From Streptomyces tubercidicus (GTDB taxonomy: Bacteria; Actinomycetota; Actinomycetes; Streptomycetales; Streptomycetaceae): a DNA stretch of 64,000 nt. Shown piece by piece: positions 42,223 through 51,052 of this stretch. Below the pieces are notes generated by a model that worked only from the letters and a program-made list of their open reading frames with translations, made no database searches and was not told the origin of the DNA. Position numbers and translations under genes: made by a program. Position 1 is the stretch's first letter. Every line of letters begins with the position of its first letter. The DNA lies in assembly GCF_027497495.1 (NCBI RefSeq), contig NZ_CP114205.1:1426001-1490000 (forward strand). Reading direction: 5' to 3'.

Positions 42223-44172
42223 TCAGCCCGGGAGGGGGATGAACAGCAGGATGCCGTGGGCGGTGGCGGGGGTGTAGCAGGCAGTGCCGGGGAAGGTCGC
42301 GGTGTAGAAGGGGGTGGCGATGGCGAAGACGGGGACGATGGCGTTGTGGATGGTGGCGGTGCCGTTGGCGTCGGTGACGGCGGTGCCGAGGTTGACCGGG
42401 CCGAAGAGCGTGGTGGCGGTGAAGGTCACCGGCTGACCGGCCACCGGCATCCCCGAGGTGGTCGTCAGGGTGGCGCTGAGAGTGGGGATGTAGAACTCGG
42501 GCAGCGGAGTCAGCCGGAGCCGGATCGTGCCTGGCTGCGCGGTCAGCGTCGTGGGGGTGCGGTTCACGGTGACGGGGGTGCTGGTGGTGAAGCCGGTGAA
42601 GCAGCTGTCACCGCTGTAGACGGCGGTGAGGGTGCCGGTGGTCAGGGCGGTGGTGGTGAAGCAGGCCTGCCCCGATGCGTTGACGGGGACCACCTGGGTT
42701 TGGCCGTTGGGGAGGGTGAAGGTGACCGTGCCGGTCGGCACTGTGGTGGTGGCTGGTGCCGGGGTGATGGTGGCGCAGACGGTCACGCTCTGCCCGCAGG
42801 TGGAGGGGTTCGGCGTCACCGACAGCGTCATCGTTGTGGGGTTGGGGCTCACGGTGACGGGGGTGGGGTTGCCGTTCACGGTCGCGGTGAACGAACCGGC
42901 GGTGTAGGTGTGGGTGGTCTGCCCGCTCCCGGTGGCGTCCAGGGGGACGGTGACCGTGGGGCTGGCGTCCCCGAAGTTCACCACCGCGGTCCCGTTCGGA
43001 GTCCCCCCGGAAATGTTGAACGTCACCGGTTGCCCGCACACCGGCGACGCCGGCGAGGTCGTCACCGTCAACGGCGAAATCTCCGTCACGTTGGCCGAAT
43101 TGGCGTTGGTGACGTAGACGTTACTGTTCTGCGCCGCCGCCACCGAGAACGGGAACGCGCCGACGGGGACGGTGGCCACGACGGTGTTCGTGGTGCTGCT
43201 GATCACCGTCACGTTGTTGGAATTGCTGTTGCCGACGTAGACGTTGCCGGTCGGCGCCACCGCCACGCCGAACGGGCCCCCGCCGGTGGGGACGGTGGCC
43301 AGGACCGTGTTCGTGGCGCTGTCGATCACCGTCACGTTGTTCGAAACGGTGTTGGTGACGTAGACGTTGCCGTTCTGCGCCACCGCGATCACCCCCGGGA
43401 CCGTGCCGGCGGGGACGGTGGCCACGACCGTGTTCGTGGCGCTGTCGATCACCGTCACGTTGTTCGAGGTCTGGTTGGCGATGTAGACGTTGCCGTTCTG
43501 CGCCACCGCCGCATAGCCCGGGAAACCACCGGTGGGGAGGGTGGTCAGGACGGTGTTCGTGGCGCTGCTGATCACCGTCACGGTGTTCGCGTTCCGGTTG
43601 GCGACGTAGACGTTGCCGTTCGCCGCCACCGCCACCGCGTCCGGGACCGCGCCGACGGGGACGGTGGCCAGGACGGTGTTCGTGGCGCTGCTGATCACCG
43701 TCACGTTGTTGGAAGTGCTGTTGGCGACGTAGACGTTGCCGTTCGGCGCCACCGCCAGCGCGAACGGGCCCCCGCCGACGGGGACGGTGGCCAGGACCGT
43801 GTTCGTGGCGCTGCTGATCACCGTCACGTTGTTCGAGCTCTGGTTGGTGACGTAGACGTTGCCGTTCGCCGCCACCGCGATCATGGCCGGGTCTGAGCCG
43901 GCGGGGACGGTGGCCAGGACGGTGTTCGTGGTGCTGTTGATCACCGTCACGTTGGCCGAATTGGCGTTGCCGACGTAGACGTTGCCGTTCTGCGCCACCG
44001 CCACCGCCAGCGGGGTCGTGCCCGCCGGGATCGTCACCGTGGAGAACGCCGCACTGAACGGCGCGGCCGCAAGCCCCCGTACAGCGGCCACCTCGGATCC
44101 ACCGGCCGGTACAACCGGCCGAAACCCGCCGGCTACCGCCGGAGCTCCCAACCAACCCGTAGTCGGTTTCAT
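42223..44172 (-). CDS. YVTN-repeat beta-propeller with C-terminal Ig-like domains
   Basis: A 649-aa protein. Residues ~45-375 are eight near-identical 41-aa blades of the form GNVYVANxxSNNVTVISSAT followed by NTVLATVPxG, the YVTN/YncE-like propeller. Residues ~380-480 form a PKD-like domain (SPVCGQPVTFNISGGTPNGT), and ~485-640 two bacterial Ig-like domains (TLSVTPNPSTCGQSVTVCAT). Such proteins are normally surface-exposed, but the N-terminus MKPTTGWLGAPAVAGGFRPV lacks a hydrophobic signal core. The true export route, or a start further upstream, is unresolved. Cys residues in the Ig parts would suit disulfides outside the cell. DNA of the blades is repetitive with a 123-bp period. Confidence 0.82.
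   Translation of the reverse strand: MKPTTGWLGAPAVAGGFRPVVPAGGSEVAAVRGLAAAPFSAAFSTVTIPAGTTPLAVAVAQNGNVYVGNANSANVTVINSTTNTVLATVPAGSDPAMIAVAANGNVYVTNQSSNNVTVISSATNTVLATVPVGGGPFALAVAPNGNVYVANSTSNNVTVISSATNTVLATVPVGAVPDAVAVAANGNVYVANRNANTVTVISSATNTVLTTLPTGGFPGYAAVAQNGNVYIANQTSNNVTVIDSATNTVVATVPAGTVPGVIAVAQNGNVYVTNTVSNNVTVIDSATNTVLATVPTGGGPFGVAVAPTGNVYVGNSNSNNVTVISSTTNTVVATVPVGAFPFSVAAAQNSNVYVTNANSANVTEISPLTVTTSPASPVCGQPVTFNISGGTPNGTAVVNFGDASPTVTVPLDATGSGQTTHTYTAGSFTATVNGNPTPVTVSPNPTTMTLSVTPNPSTCGQSVTVCATITPAPATTTVPTGTVTFTLPNGQTQVVPVNASGQACFTTTALTTGTLTAVYSGDSCFTGFTTSTPVTVNRTPTTLTAQPGTIRLRLTPLPEFYIPTLSATLTTTSGMPVAGQPVTFTATTLFGPVNLGTAVTDANGTATIHNAIVPVFAIATPFYTATFPGTACYTPATAHGILLFIPLPG
43110..44040 (-). 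repeat. Eight 123-bp tandem repeats (propeller blades)
   Basis: Eight in-frame copies encode the 41-aa blade. Adjacent copies share long identical stretches (GATCACCGTCACGTTGTT-type cores on the plus strand), a signature of recent duplication and a likely site of copy-number variation. Confidence 0.85.
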
Positions 44173-45233
44173 GACAAACCTCTCTCAGCTGAGAGGGCCG
44201 CCCAAGAACTCCCACCGGGGCCCGCGTCGCACAGCGCCGGTATACGCGCACCGGATCACCGCTTGCACACCGGGACAGAGAGAGGACACACCGACACGTA
44301 CCACGCACTGGCGCACCGGCGCACCGGCGCACCGGCGCACCGCAGGGGTTGCCCATCTCTCCCCGGAGAGATGGGCAACCCACCGGAAAACGGTCACCAC
44401 CATTAACTCGAAATGGCCAATGGAACACCACCCTCTTGACTCGACTATCACCCGGACAGACCAATACACAGCCCCACTCGGGCACGTCGTTGGAGAGGAC
44501 GAACTGGCGCGCAGTGTGGCCCGGAACGTGGAGCTGAGCAGGGGGACGAGGCGAGGCGCGTCCAGTACTCGGCCGGGAAGTCGAAGACCGCCCCAGCGGG
44601 AAGGTGCGCCTCCTTCCGGCAGGAGTGATCCACAGGCGTCGGCCTTCGCTCCGCTGGTACCAAGCGCCGCGTCCGGGGGCCGACAAGTCCCTGACCGCGG
44701 CTCCCGCCGAGGCGGGAGCCCTGGAGCGGGCCACCGGCCCACCGACAAGCCGACAGGGGTTCCTCACCTCTCACGCGGCATCACGCCGCCCCTATCGCAG
44801 GGGCTCGCAGGAAGGCGGACTACATCACGCCACGAGAGCCGGAACCTCCCAGGTCGCATCGCGTTTCAGGGCAGCCTTCAGTGGCCACATCGGCACGCCG
44901 TCGGCGAGCTTCACCGTACGGATTACTGACCACTCCGTCGGGATGGGCCACGGTTCCGGTGCCGGACGCCGCAGTGTGCGGCGCTCCGGTGGCCGCAACG
45001 GCTCCGGCGGCGGGGGCAGGCGCCGCGAGGGCGGCCACCGCGGCGGTCGCGGCTCAGCAGAAGCTATTACGGCGAGACGATATCTGCATCAACATGCAGA
45101 GTTCCAAGGTTCTTTGGTTAAACGGATGGTGCCCGTGACAACGCGGACTGCTCCGCTGGATATACACGGGGGCGGGGTGCGGCGGTGAGCAGCTGGTGGC
45201 GAGGGAGAGGCGGATGCGGCTCGGTGGCCGTCG
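44173..45233. other. About 1.06 kb without a gene; repeats, hairpin and an IS110-like end
   Basis: No gene is supported. Contents: a 9-bp GCGCACCGG tandem array (about 44308-44343); a hairpin at 44349-44378 with a perfect 12-bp stem (TTGCCCATCTCT/AGAGATGGGCAA), roughly 180 bp upstream of the YVTN start; and near 44765-44800 a CTCTCACGCGGCATCACGCC-GCCCCTAT-type sequence resembling IS110-type ends at 39.5 and 59.35 kb. Confidence 0.5.
44349..44378. terminator. 12-bp-stem hairpin upstream of the YVTN gene
   Basis: TTGCCCATCTCT and AGAGATGGGCAA pair perfectly around CCCCGG. It could end an unseen transcript or structure the YVTN leader RNA; there is no T-tract. Confidence 0.4.
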
Positions 45234-46154
45234 CTACACCTCCGTTTCGCCGAGTTGACGGATGAGGTGGTCGGCGAACTCGCTCACCACTGCGGGGAGC
45301 TGGCGGCCGGCCATGGCCTGGATCTGGAGGGTGCGGAGGTGCATTTCCGGGTTGAGGATGGGGATGGATTTCAGGCCTTCGACGCGTAGGCGTTCATGGA
45401 CGCTGATGTGGCCGATCAGGGAGACGGCGTTGGCCTCTTTGACGAAGGCAGACAGGGTGCTGGAGCTGGAGCTGACCAGCAGGGGTTCGAAGGCAATGCC
45501 CTCGATCGAGCAGCAGAGGTCGAAGAGGCGCCGGTTCGTCGTGCCTTCTTCGGTGAGTGCGACCGGATAGGGGAGGAGGTCGTGCAGGTGGATCTCGTTG
45601 CGCTGGGCGAGGGGGTGGTCGGATCGGACCAGGGCCTGGATCGGGGCCCGCTGGGCGTGTATGACGCGGACGTCGGGAACGGGCGCGAGGCTGAAGGTGA
45701 CGGCCAGGTCGACCGAGCCGTCCTGGACCATTTGTGTGGCCAAGGAAGGGGTGACCACGGGGAGATGGAAGGTGGTGCCCGGATGGTCCTTGCGGAAGGA
45801 GGCCATGGCGGCCGGGAGGAATTCCTGTGCGCCGCCCTGCGAACTCGCCACCCTGACAATGGCCCCCAGCCGGCCGCGGCCGCGGATTTCCGCGAGCAGC
45901 TGATCGGTTTCCAGTGCGGCGCGGCGCGCATAAGCGGCCAGGAGGGTACCGGCCTCACTCGGCACCATTCCGCGTGGGCGACGCTCGAACAGCGCCACAC
46001 CGATTTCCTGCTCAAGTTTCCCGATCTGCCGGCTGATAGCCGAGCCTGCGACCAGCAGTCGCCTGGACGCTTCGTTGACCGAGCCGGTGCGGACAACTTC
46101 GAGGAAGTACTCAAGAGCCGGACTGTTCAGCATGCCGTCAGCATATGGCGACAT
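45234..46154 (-). CDS. LysR-family transcriptional regulator
   Basis: About 306 aa from the ATG at 46154 (an ATG at 46133 is equally typical). N-terminal helix-turn-helix: SPALEYFLEVVRTGSVNEAS and AGSAISRQIGKLEQEIGVAL, then FERRPRGMVPSEAG. The periplasmic-binding-like effector domain follows from about residue 90 (VRVASSQGGAQEFLPAAMAS; PILNPEMHLRTLQIQAMAG). Starts further upstream would run into a ~48-bp motif (46154-46201) that recurs before the transporter operon at 46842-46889, so that motif is probably its binding site. It likely senses the substrate or a catabolic intermediate of that operon. Confidence 0.88.
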   Translation of the reverse strand: MSPYADGMLNSPALEYFLEVVRTGSVNEASRRLLVAGSAISRQIGKLEQEIGVALFERRPRGMVPSEAGTLLAAYARRAALETDQLLAEIRGRGRLGAIVRVASSQGGAQEFLPAAMASFRKDHPGTTFHLPVVTPSLATQMVQDGSVDLAVTFSLAPVPDVRVIHAQRAPIQALVRSDHPLAQRNEIHLHDLLPYPVALTEEGTTNRRLFDLCCSIEGIAFEPLLVSSSSSTLSAFVKEANAVSLIGHISVHERLRVEGLKSIPILNPEMHLRTLQIQAMAGRQLPAVVSEFADHLIRQLGETEV

Positions 46155-46201
46155 TGCCTTTTGGGCAACGATTTGTTCGATAAATTGCGATTGCGTGAAT
46201 G
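46154..46201. promoter_or_regulatory. Shared LysR-type operator, copy A
   Basis: The site opens with TTGCCTTTTGGGCAA (a TTGCC-N5-GGCAA palindrome) and continues to TTGCGATTGCGTGAA. It aligns without gaps to copy B at 46842-46889 with 37 of 48 positions identical by my count. It directly abuts the LysR start. Confidence 0.65.
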
Positions 46202-46374
46202 GTCGGGCCACGTCTACCTTCGTCATATGCCCTGCGGGCTCACCCGGCCGGGCGGACCGTAAGACGACATAGCGCCTCTCGCGGCGAACTCATCGATCAG
46301 TGGTCGGCTCAGAGCCTCCTTAGCCGCTCAGGTGTACATCCCCCCCCACAGGCAGCCGAGGCAGGGGAAAGACG

Positions 46375-46824
46375 ATGAATGCGACAGCCCCCAGCAGTGC
46401 ATACTCCGGCTCGCATGCGATGCCGCGGCGGGACGCGGAATTTCTCTTTCCGCTGCCGCACATACCGGAGGCCGTAGGCCTGGTGCGCCGACGCGCGCAC
46501 ACCGTACTGACCGGCTGGAATCTGCCTGCCACCACCATTGAGGACGCGGTCCTGGTGATCTCGGAACTGGTCACCAACGCGGTCACTCACGCCCTTCCTC
46601 CAGCCGTGCTGCAGATGTCGCGGACGACGGCCGAAGAACCTCGGGCGCTGCGTATCGAGGTCACCGATGCGGGTCCGGCCGCGCCCGTACCCCGGCCTGC
46701 CGACGGCCGGCACCCGGCTGAACACGGCCGTGGAAACGCCATCGTCACGGCCCTGGCCGCCCGGCACGGTACCCGTGTCGAGCCCGGCGCGATCACCCGG
46801 TGGGCGGACCTTCCCGTCACGTGA
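46375..46824 (+). CDS. RsbW-like ATP-binding (anti-sigma/HATPase) protein
   Basis: A 149-aa single-domain GHKL ATPase. N-box ELVTNAVTHA at about residue 64, G1 VTDAGPAAP at about 98 and G2 EHGRGNAIVTALAARHG at about 122 are in place. Streptomyces encodes dozens of such proteins, acting as serine kinases or anti-sigma factors for anti-sigma antagonists. No partner sigma or anti-anti-sigma gene adjoins. It lies between the two LysR operator copies but shows no functional link to the catabolic operon. Confidence 0.85.
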   Translation: MNATAPSSAYSGSHAMPRRDAEFLFPLPHIPEAVGLVRRRAHTVLTGWNLPATTIEDAVLVISELVTNAVTHALPPAVLQMSRTTAEEPRALRIEVTDAGPAAPVPRPADGRHPAEHGRGNAIVTALAARHGTRVEPGAITRWADLPVT

Positions 46825-46841
46825 CGGCGCTCATCCGGTCG

Positions 46842-46889
46842 TTGCTTTTTGGGCAATCAGGTGTTCTAGAAGTTGCGATTGTGCGAACG
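46842..46889. promoter_or_regulatory. Shared LysR-type operator, copy B
   Basis: TTGCTTTTTGGGCAA followed by TTGCGATTGTGCGAA, matching copy A next to the LysR gene. It lies 126-173 bp before the transporter start at 47015, a normal activator position. Confidence 0.65.
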
Positions 46890-47014
46890 ATCCGGTGCCT
46901 CTAGCGTCATCGCTCAACGAGTTCACGGATTCCGTCTCTTCCACTTCGGACTCGTTCATCGGTGGTGCCACTCTGCGCGACAGTTCGCCTGCTCGACCCG
47001 AGGGAGTAACACTC

Positions 47015-48319
47015 ATGACGACCGCTAGAGAGACAGGTCAGATGAATGCCGAGAAGCCCGTCAGCAAGAGCCGAGCACGGCATGCCGTGCTCGCGGCCAC
47101 GGCCGGGAACACACTTGAGTGGTACGACCTGACCTCCTACGGATTCTTCGCGGTTTCGATCTCCAAGGCATTCTTTCCCGCCGGCGATCCGACGGTTTCC
47201 CTGATGCTCGCCTTCGGCACTTTCGGGGTCTCGTATCTGGTCAGGCCATTGGGCGCGCTGGTTCTGGGAACGTACGCGGACCGCACCGGACGGAAAGCCG
47301 CGCTGCTGCTCACCATTCGGCTCATGATGATCGGCACTTTGCTGATCGCCGTGATGCCCACCTATGAATCCATCGGCATTGCCGCACCGGTACTGATTCT
47401 GGTGGCCCGTCTGCTGCAAGGGTTCTCCGCGGGTGGCGAGTTCGGCAGTGCGACGGCTTTTCTGGCCGAACAGTCCGCCGACCGGCGGGGATTCATGGCG
47501 AGTTGGCAGTTCGCCTCGCAGGGCCTGGCCACATTGCTGGCCGCAACATTCGGCACCGTACTGAGTCTGAGCCTCTCCGGACCGCAGCTGGATTCCTGGG
47601 GCTGGCGCATTCCGTTCTTCGTCGGCCTGCTGATCGGCCCGGTGGGCTACCTGATCCGCCGGCATGTCCCGGAGACCAGCGAATTCGTCGAAACCGCCGA
47701 AGCAGGAGACGTCGCCACGCCCCCCGTCCGGCAAGTGCTGCGGAGCCAGAAGCTGCCGGTGCTCCTCATGGTCGGCGCACTGGTGATGTCCACCGCGGTG
47801 ACCTACGTGATCGTCTACATGCCGACCTACGCACACGAGGTCCTCGGCCTGCCGTCCTCCGTCGGCTTCATCGGGGCGGCGGTGTCCGGCGTGGCACTGA
47901 CGACCATCACGCCCCTGATCGGTCATCTCTCGGACCGGATCGGCCGCATCAAGATCATGCTCATCGCCGGGACCGCCATGATCCTCAGCATCTATCCGCT
48001 GTTCCTGCTGCTGTCGGGCAGCCCGTCACTGCTGGTCATGGGCGTGGTGATGTTCCTTCTCGGCTTCCTGAAGGCCTGCTACTTCGGTGCGCTGCCCGCC
48101 TTGATGTCCGAGGCCTTCCCGACCGCGACCCGCGGCACCGGTCTGTCCCTCAGCTACAACATCGGCGTGATGTCCTTCGGCGGCTTCGCGCCCGTGGTCA
48201 TCACCTGGATGATCGCCGTCACCGGCAGCCACCTCTCGCCCAGCTTCTACATCATGGTCGCCGGCGCCCTGAGCCTCGCCTCTCTGCTGGCCGCCCGCCG
48301 TTTCCTCGCCCTGCGCTGA
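47015..48319 (+). CDS. MFS transporter, metabolite:H+ symporter (MHS) type
   Basis: A 434-aa, 12-span membrane protein. The ATG at 47015 follows GAGGGAG. ATAGNTLEWYDLTSYGFFAV (TM1, MHS signature), GTYADRTGRKAALLLTIRLM (loop 2-3 motif) and ARLLQGFSAGGEFGSATAFL identify the ShiA/KgtP/ProP-like metabolite:H+ symporter group, which imports organic acids or betaines. It is first in a run with an M20 hydrolase, a CoA-transferase and a crotonase-fold protein, so it probably imports their substrate. It is likely induced by the divergent LysR regulator. Confidence 0.9.
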   Translation: MTTARETGQMNAEKPVSKSRARHAVLAATAGNTLEWYDLTSYGFFAVSISKAFFPAGDPTVSLMLAFGTFGVSYLVRPLGALVLGTYADRTGRKAALLLTIRLMMIGTLLIAVMPTYESIGIAAPVLILVARLLQGFSAGGEFGSATAFLAEQSADRRGFMASWQFASQGLATLLAATFGTVLSLSLSGPQLDSWGWRIPFFVGLLIGPVGYLIRRHVPETSEFVETAEAGDVATPPVRQVLRSQKLPVLLMVGALVMSTAVTYVIVYMPTYAHEVLGLPSSVGFIGAAVSGVALTTITPLIGHLSDRIGRIKIMLIAGTAMILSIYPLFLLLSGSPSLLVMGVVMFLLGFLKACYFGALPALMSEAFPTATRGTGLSLSYNIGVMSFGGFAPVVITWMIAVTGSHLSPSFYIMVAGALSLASLLAARRFLALR

Positions 48320-48406
48320 CGCAGCGGCCGCACCCCGAACCGCCCGACGAACCCCCGCCTGACGGGCGTCACGCCCGACAGTTCCCAGGAAAGAACGAGG
48401 TCAACG

Positions 48407-49777
48407 ATGACGGACGCTGCCACGATCCGCGCCCAACTCCCCGCCACGCCGCGCGAGCTGGTGCAGGGGCGCCAGGACGAACTCATCGCCGGACTGATGG
48501 AGTACGTCAGTCATCCCAGTGTGAGCGCGACCGGCGAGGGATTTCCTGCCGCGACCGATGTCGCCGTCGAAGAGGTCAAGCGGGCCGGTCTGACCCCGTC
48601 GGTGCTCGCCGGCAAGGGCCGGCCGGTGGTGGTCGGCCACCGCGCGGGGCCGACGGGAGCACCGCACGTCCTGCTCTACGGTCACTACGACGTCCAGCCG
48701 GCCGGGCCCCGCGAGAAGTGGGACTCCGATCCCTTCACCCCCGTCCTGCGGGACGGGCGAATCTGGGGCCGTGGCACCGGTGACAACAAGGGGCAGCACT
48801 ATGCGCATCTACAGGCGCTGCGCCTCTTCGACGAGCACATCGGCGCGCTCCCCTGCACGGTCACCGTGCTCCTCGATGGCGAGGAGGAGATCGGCAGCCC
48901 CACGCTGGCGGACACCCTGCGCGCGCACCGGGAGCTGTTCGACTGCGATCTCGTGGTCTGGAGCGACCGTTCGGTGCATGAGTCCGGTGAATGGTGTGTC
49001 TCGCACGGCGTCCGCGGCATGCTCCGTCTCCGGCTGAGCGCCACCGGTCCGAGCCGCCCGCTGCATTCCGGGAATTTCGGCAATGTCGCGCCCAACCCGG
49101 CATGGCAGCTGGTCCAGGCGCTGGCGAGTCTCAAGGACCCCGGCGGCCGGGTCCTCATCGAGGGCTTCGACGACGGCCGGGAACCGCTGTCCGAGGCCGA
49201 CCGCGCCGCGTTCGCCGCCCTCCCGCTCGACCTGCAGGAAGTCCTCGGGGACATCGGACTCACCGAGATGGACCCCGCGTTCAACGGACTGTCCTTCTAT
49301 GAGCGGCTGGCCGACCGTCCCACACTCACGATCAACGGGATCACCACAGGGGACGTGGACCGGACCATCATTCCCGACACCGCGGAGGCGGGCGTCGACA
49401 TCCGGCTGACGGCGGGTCAGGACCCGCAGACCGTCTTCGAGCGGGTGGCCGCACATCTGCGGGCCCATGCCCCCGAGGTGACGGTCACCATGGTCGGTGG
49501 CGTACCGGCGTCCCGGACCTCGATCGACAACCCCCATACGCCCAGGGTGGCGCGGGCCATCTCCCGGGCGACCGGGCGTGATCCGCTGCTGATCCCCGCC
49601 TATGGCGGCACGCTTCCCGACTGGGTCTTCACCGGGATCCTCGGTGTGCCCAGCATCGGCCTGCCGCTGGCCAACGCCGACCAGGCCAACCACGCGCCCA
49701 ACGAGAACCTCCGCGTCGACTACTTCCTCGACGCCACCGCCATCTGCATGGAGCTCCTGCTCGAACTGGGCGCCTGA
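48407..49777 (+). CDS. M20-family metallo-hydrolase (dipeptidase/deacylase-like)
   Basis: A 456-aa cytoplasmic enzyme. Metal and catalytic residues are complete: LYGHYDVQP (His, Asp), IWGRGTGDNKG (bridging Asp), LLDGEEEIGSP (general-base Glu and ligand Glu), VVWSDRS (ligand Asp) and NHAPNENLRVDYF (His). A lid/dimerisation domain lies between about 190 and 310. Members cleave dipeptides, N-acyl amino acids or carbamoyl compounds. Here, before a CoA-transferase, it may release an acid that is then activated; that is inference. It starts 87 bp after the transporter gene. Confidence 0.9.
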   Translation: MTDAATIRAQLPATPRELVQGRQDELIAGLMEYVSHPSVSATGEGFPAATDVAVEEVKRAGLTPSVLAGKGRPVVVGHRAGPTGAPHVLLYGHYDVQPAGPREKWDSDPFTPVLRDGRIWGRGTGDNKGQHYAHLQALRLFDEHIGALPCTVTVLLDGEEEIGSPTLADTLRAHRELFDCDLVVWSDRSVHESGEWCVSHGVRGMLRLRLSATGPSRPLHSGNFGNVAPNPAWQLVQALASLKDPGGRVLIEGFDDGREPLSEADRAAFAALPLDLQEVLGDIGLTEMDPAFNGLSFYERLADRPTLTINGITTGDVDRTIIPDTAEAGVDIRLTAGQDPQTVFERVAAHLRAHAPEVTVTMVGGVPASRTSIDNPHTPRVARAISRATGRDPLLIPAYGGTLPDWVFTGILGVPSIGLPLANADQANHAPNENLRVDYFLDATAICMELLLELGA

Positions 49778-49825
49778 CGTCCGGCCGCCCGGCGAAACCC
49801 ACTGGAACAGAGGCGTGACACCGCG

Positions 49826-51052
49826 ATGCGCACCACACCACACCCCCAGCCCTGGCTCGTTCACGACGGAGCCCTCACCGGTCTGAAGGTCCTCGATCTG
49901 TCCCGCATCCTGTCCGGGCCGTTCTGCACCATGGTGCTGGCCGACCTGGGAGCTGATGTGATCAAGGTCGAGGACACCGTCTCCGGCGATGACACCCGCG
50001 CCTGGGGTCCCCCCTTCCAGGGCGAGGACGCGGCGTACTTCCACAGCGTCAACCGCAACAAGCGCGGCATCGCGGTCGACCTCAAGGACCCCGACTGCCT
50101 GCGCCTGATACAGGAACTGGCCGCCACCGCCGATGTGATCGTGGAGAACTTCCGGCCCGGTACCGCAGCCCGTCTCGGGCTGGGCTACCGGGACGTCCGC
50201 GACCGCAATCCCGCCGTGGTGTACACCTCGATCAGCGGGTACGGGCAGACCGGGCCGTACCGGAACGAGCCGGGCTACGACGCGATCGCGCAGGCGGTCA
50301 GCGGCGTCATGAGCGTGACCGGCGAACCCACCGGGCCGCCGGTGCGCTTCGGGGTCTCGCCGGCCGATCTGGCAGCCGGAATGTGGGCCGCCATCGGCGT
50401 CCTCGCCGCCCTCCGCAACCGCGAGCACACCGGCACCGGCGAGTGGGTCGATGTCTCGCTGCTGGACGGCCAGGTGGCCTGGCTGAGTTATGTCGCCGGC
50501 GGTTACTTCGCCTCCGGGAAAGTTCCGCAGCGCTACGGGTCGGCCCATCCGACGATCGTGCCCTACCAGGCGTTTCCCACTGCCGACGGCCACCTCATGG
50601 TCGCCGCCGGAAACGACGGGATGTGGCGCCGCTTCGCCACCGCGATCGGGCTCGCCGGGCTCGCCGACGACCCGCGGTTCGCGACCAACTCCGACCGGGT
50701 CCGCCACCGTGCGGAGCTGCTCCCGCTGATCGAGCGCGCGCTGAGTGCCCGCGGAGCCAAGGAGTGGGCCGTGCTCCTGACCGAGGCGGAGATACCGGTC
50801 GGCCCGATCAACACCGTCGAGGAGGCGCTGCGGCACCCCCAGGTCGTCGCGCGCGGCATGGTCGCCGAACTTGAGCACACCGGCGCGGGCACCCTGCGCA
50901 CCATCGCCTCGCCCATCAAGCTGTCCGACCACCCGGCGACCGTGCGCACCCCGCCGCCCCGGCACGGGGAGCACACCGCGCCCGTGCTGACCGCCATGGG
51001 GGTCGATCCGCGGCAGTTGGCCGAACTGCGGGCGCGAAAGGCCGCAAAGTGA
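49826..51052 (+). CDS. Class III (CaiB/BaiF) CoA-transferase
   Basis: A 408-aa enzyme of the Frc/CaiB family with its two interlocked-ring domains. GLKVLDLSRILSGPFCTMVL, DLGADVIKVEDTVSGDDTRA and FHSVNRNKRGIAVDLKDP are N-terminal signatures. The catalytic aspartate that forms the acyl anhydride is in FGVSPADLAAGMWAAIGVLA at about residue 180. It transfers CoA between carboxylic acids. It overlaps the next gene by 4 bp (GTGA), so the two are co-translated. Confidence 0.92.
   Translation: MRTTPHPQPWLVHDGALTGLKVLDLSRILSGPFCTMVLADLGADVIKVEDTVSGDDTRAWGPPFQGEDAAYFHSVNRNKRGIAVDLKDPDCLRLIQELAATADVIVENFRPGTAARLGLGYRDVRDRNPAVVYTSISGYGQTGPYRNEPGYDAIAQAVSGVMSVTGEPTGPPVRFGVSPADLAAGMWAAIGVLAALRNREHTGTGEWVDVSLLDGQVAWLSYVAGGYFASGKVPQRYGSAHPTIVPYQAFPTADGHLMVAAGNDGMWRRFATAIGLAGLADDPRFATNSDRVRHRAELLPLIERALSARGAKEWAVLLTEAEIPVGPINTVEEALRHPQVVARGMVAELEHTGAGTLRTIASPIKLSDHPATVRTPPPRHGEHTAPVLTAMGVDPRQLAELRARKAAK

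Noticed and set aside
43110..44040. 123-bp repeats considered as CRISPR or satellite DNA
   Set aside because: They encode conserved YVTN blades in frame; no spacer-like variable segments.
48809..50974. 721-codon minus-strand open frame across M20 and CoA-transferase genes
   Set aside because: Runs antisense to two well-supported enzymes and has no recognisable domain.
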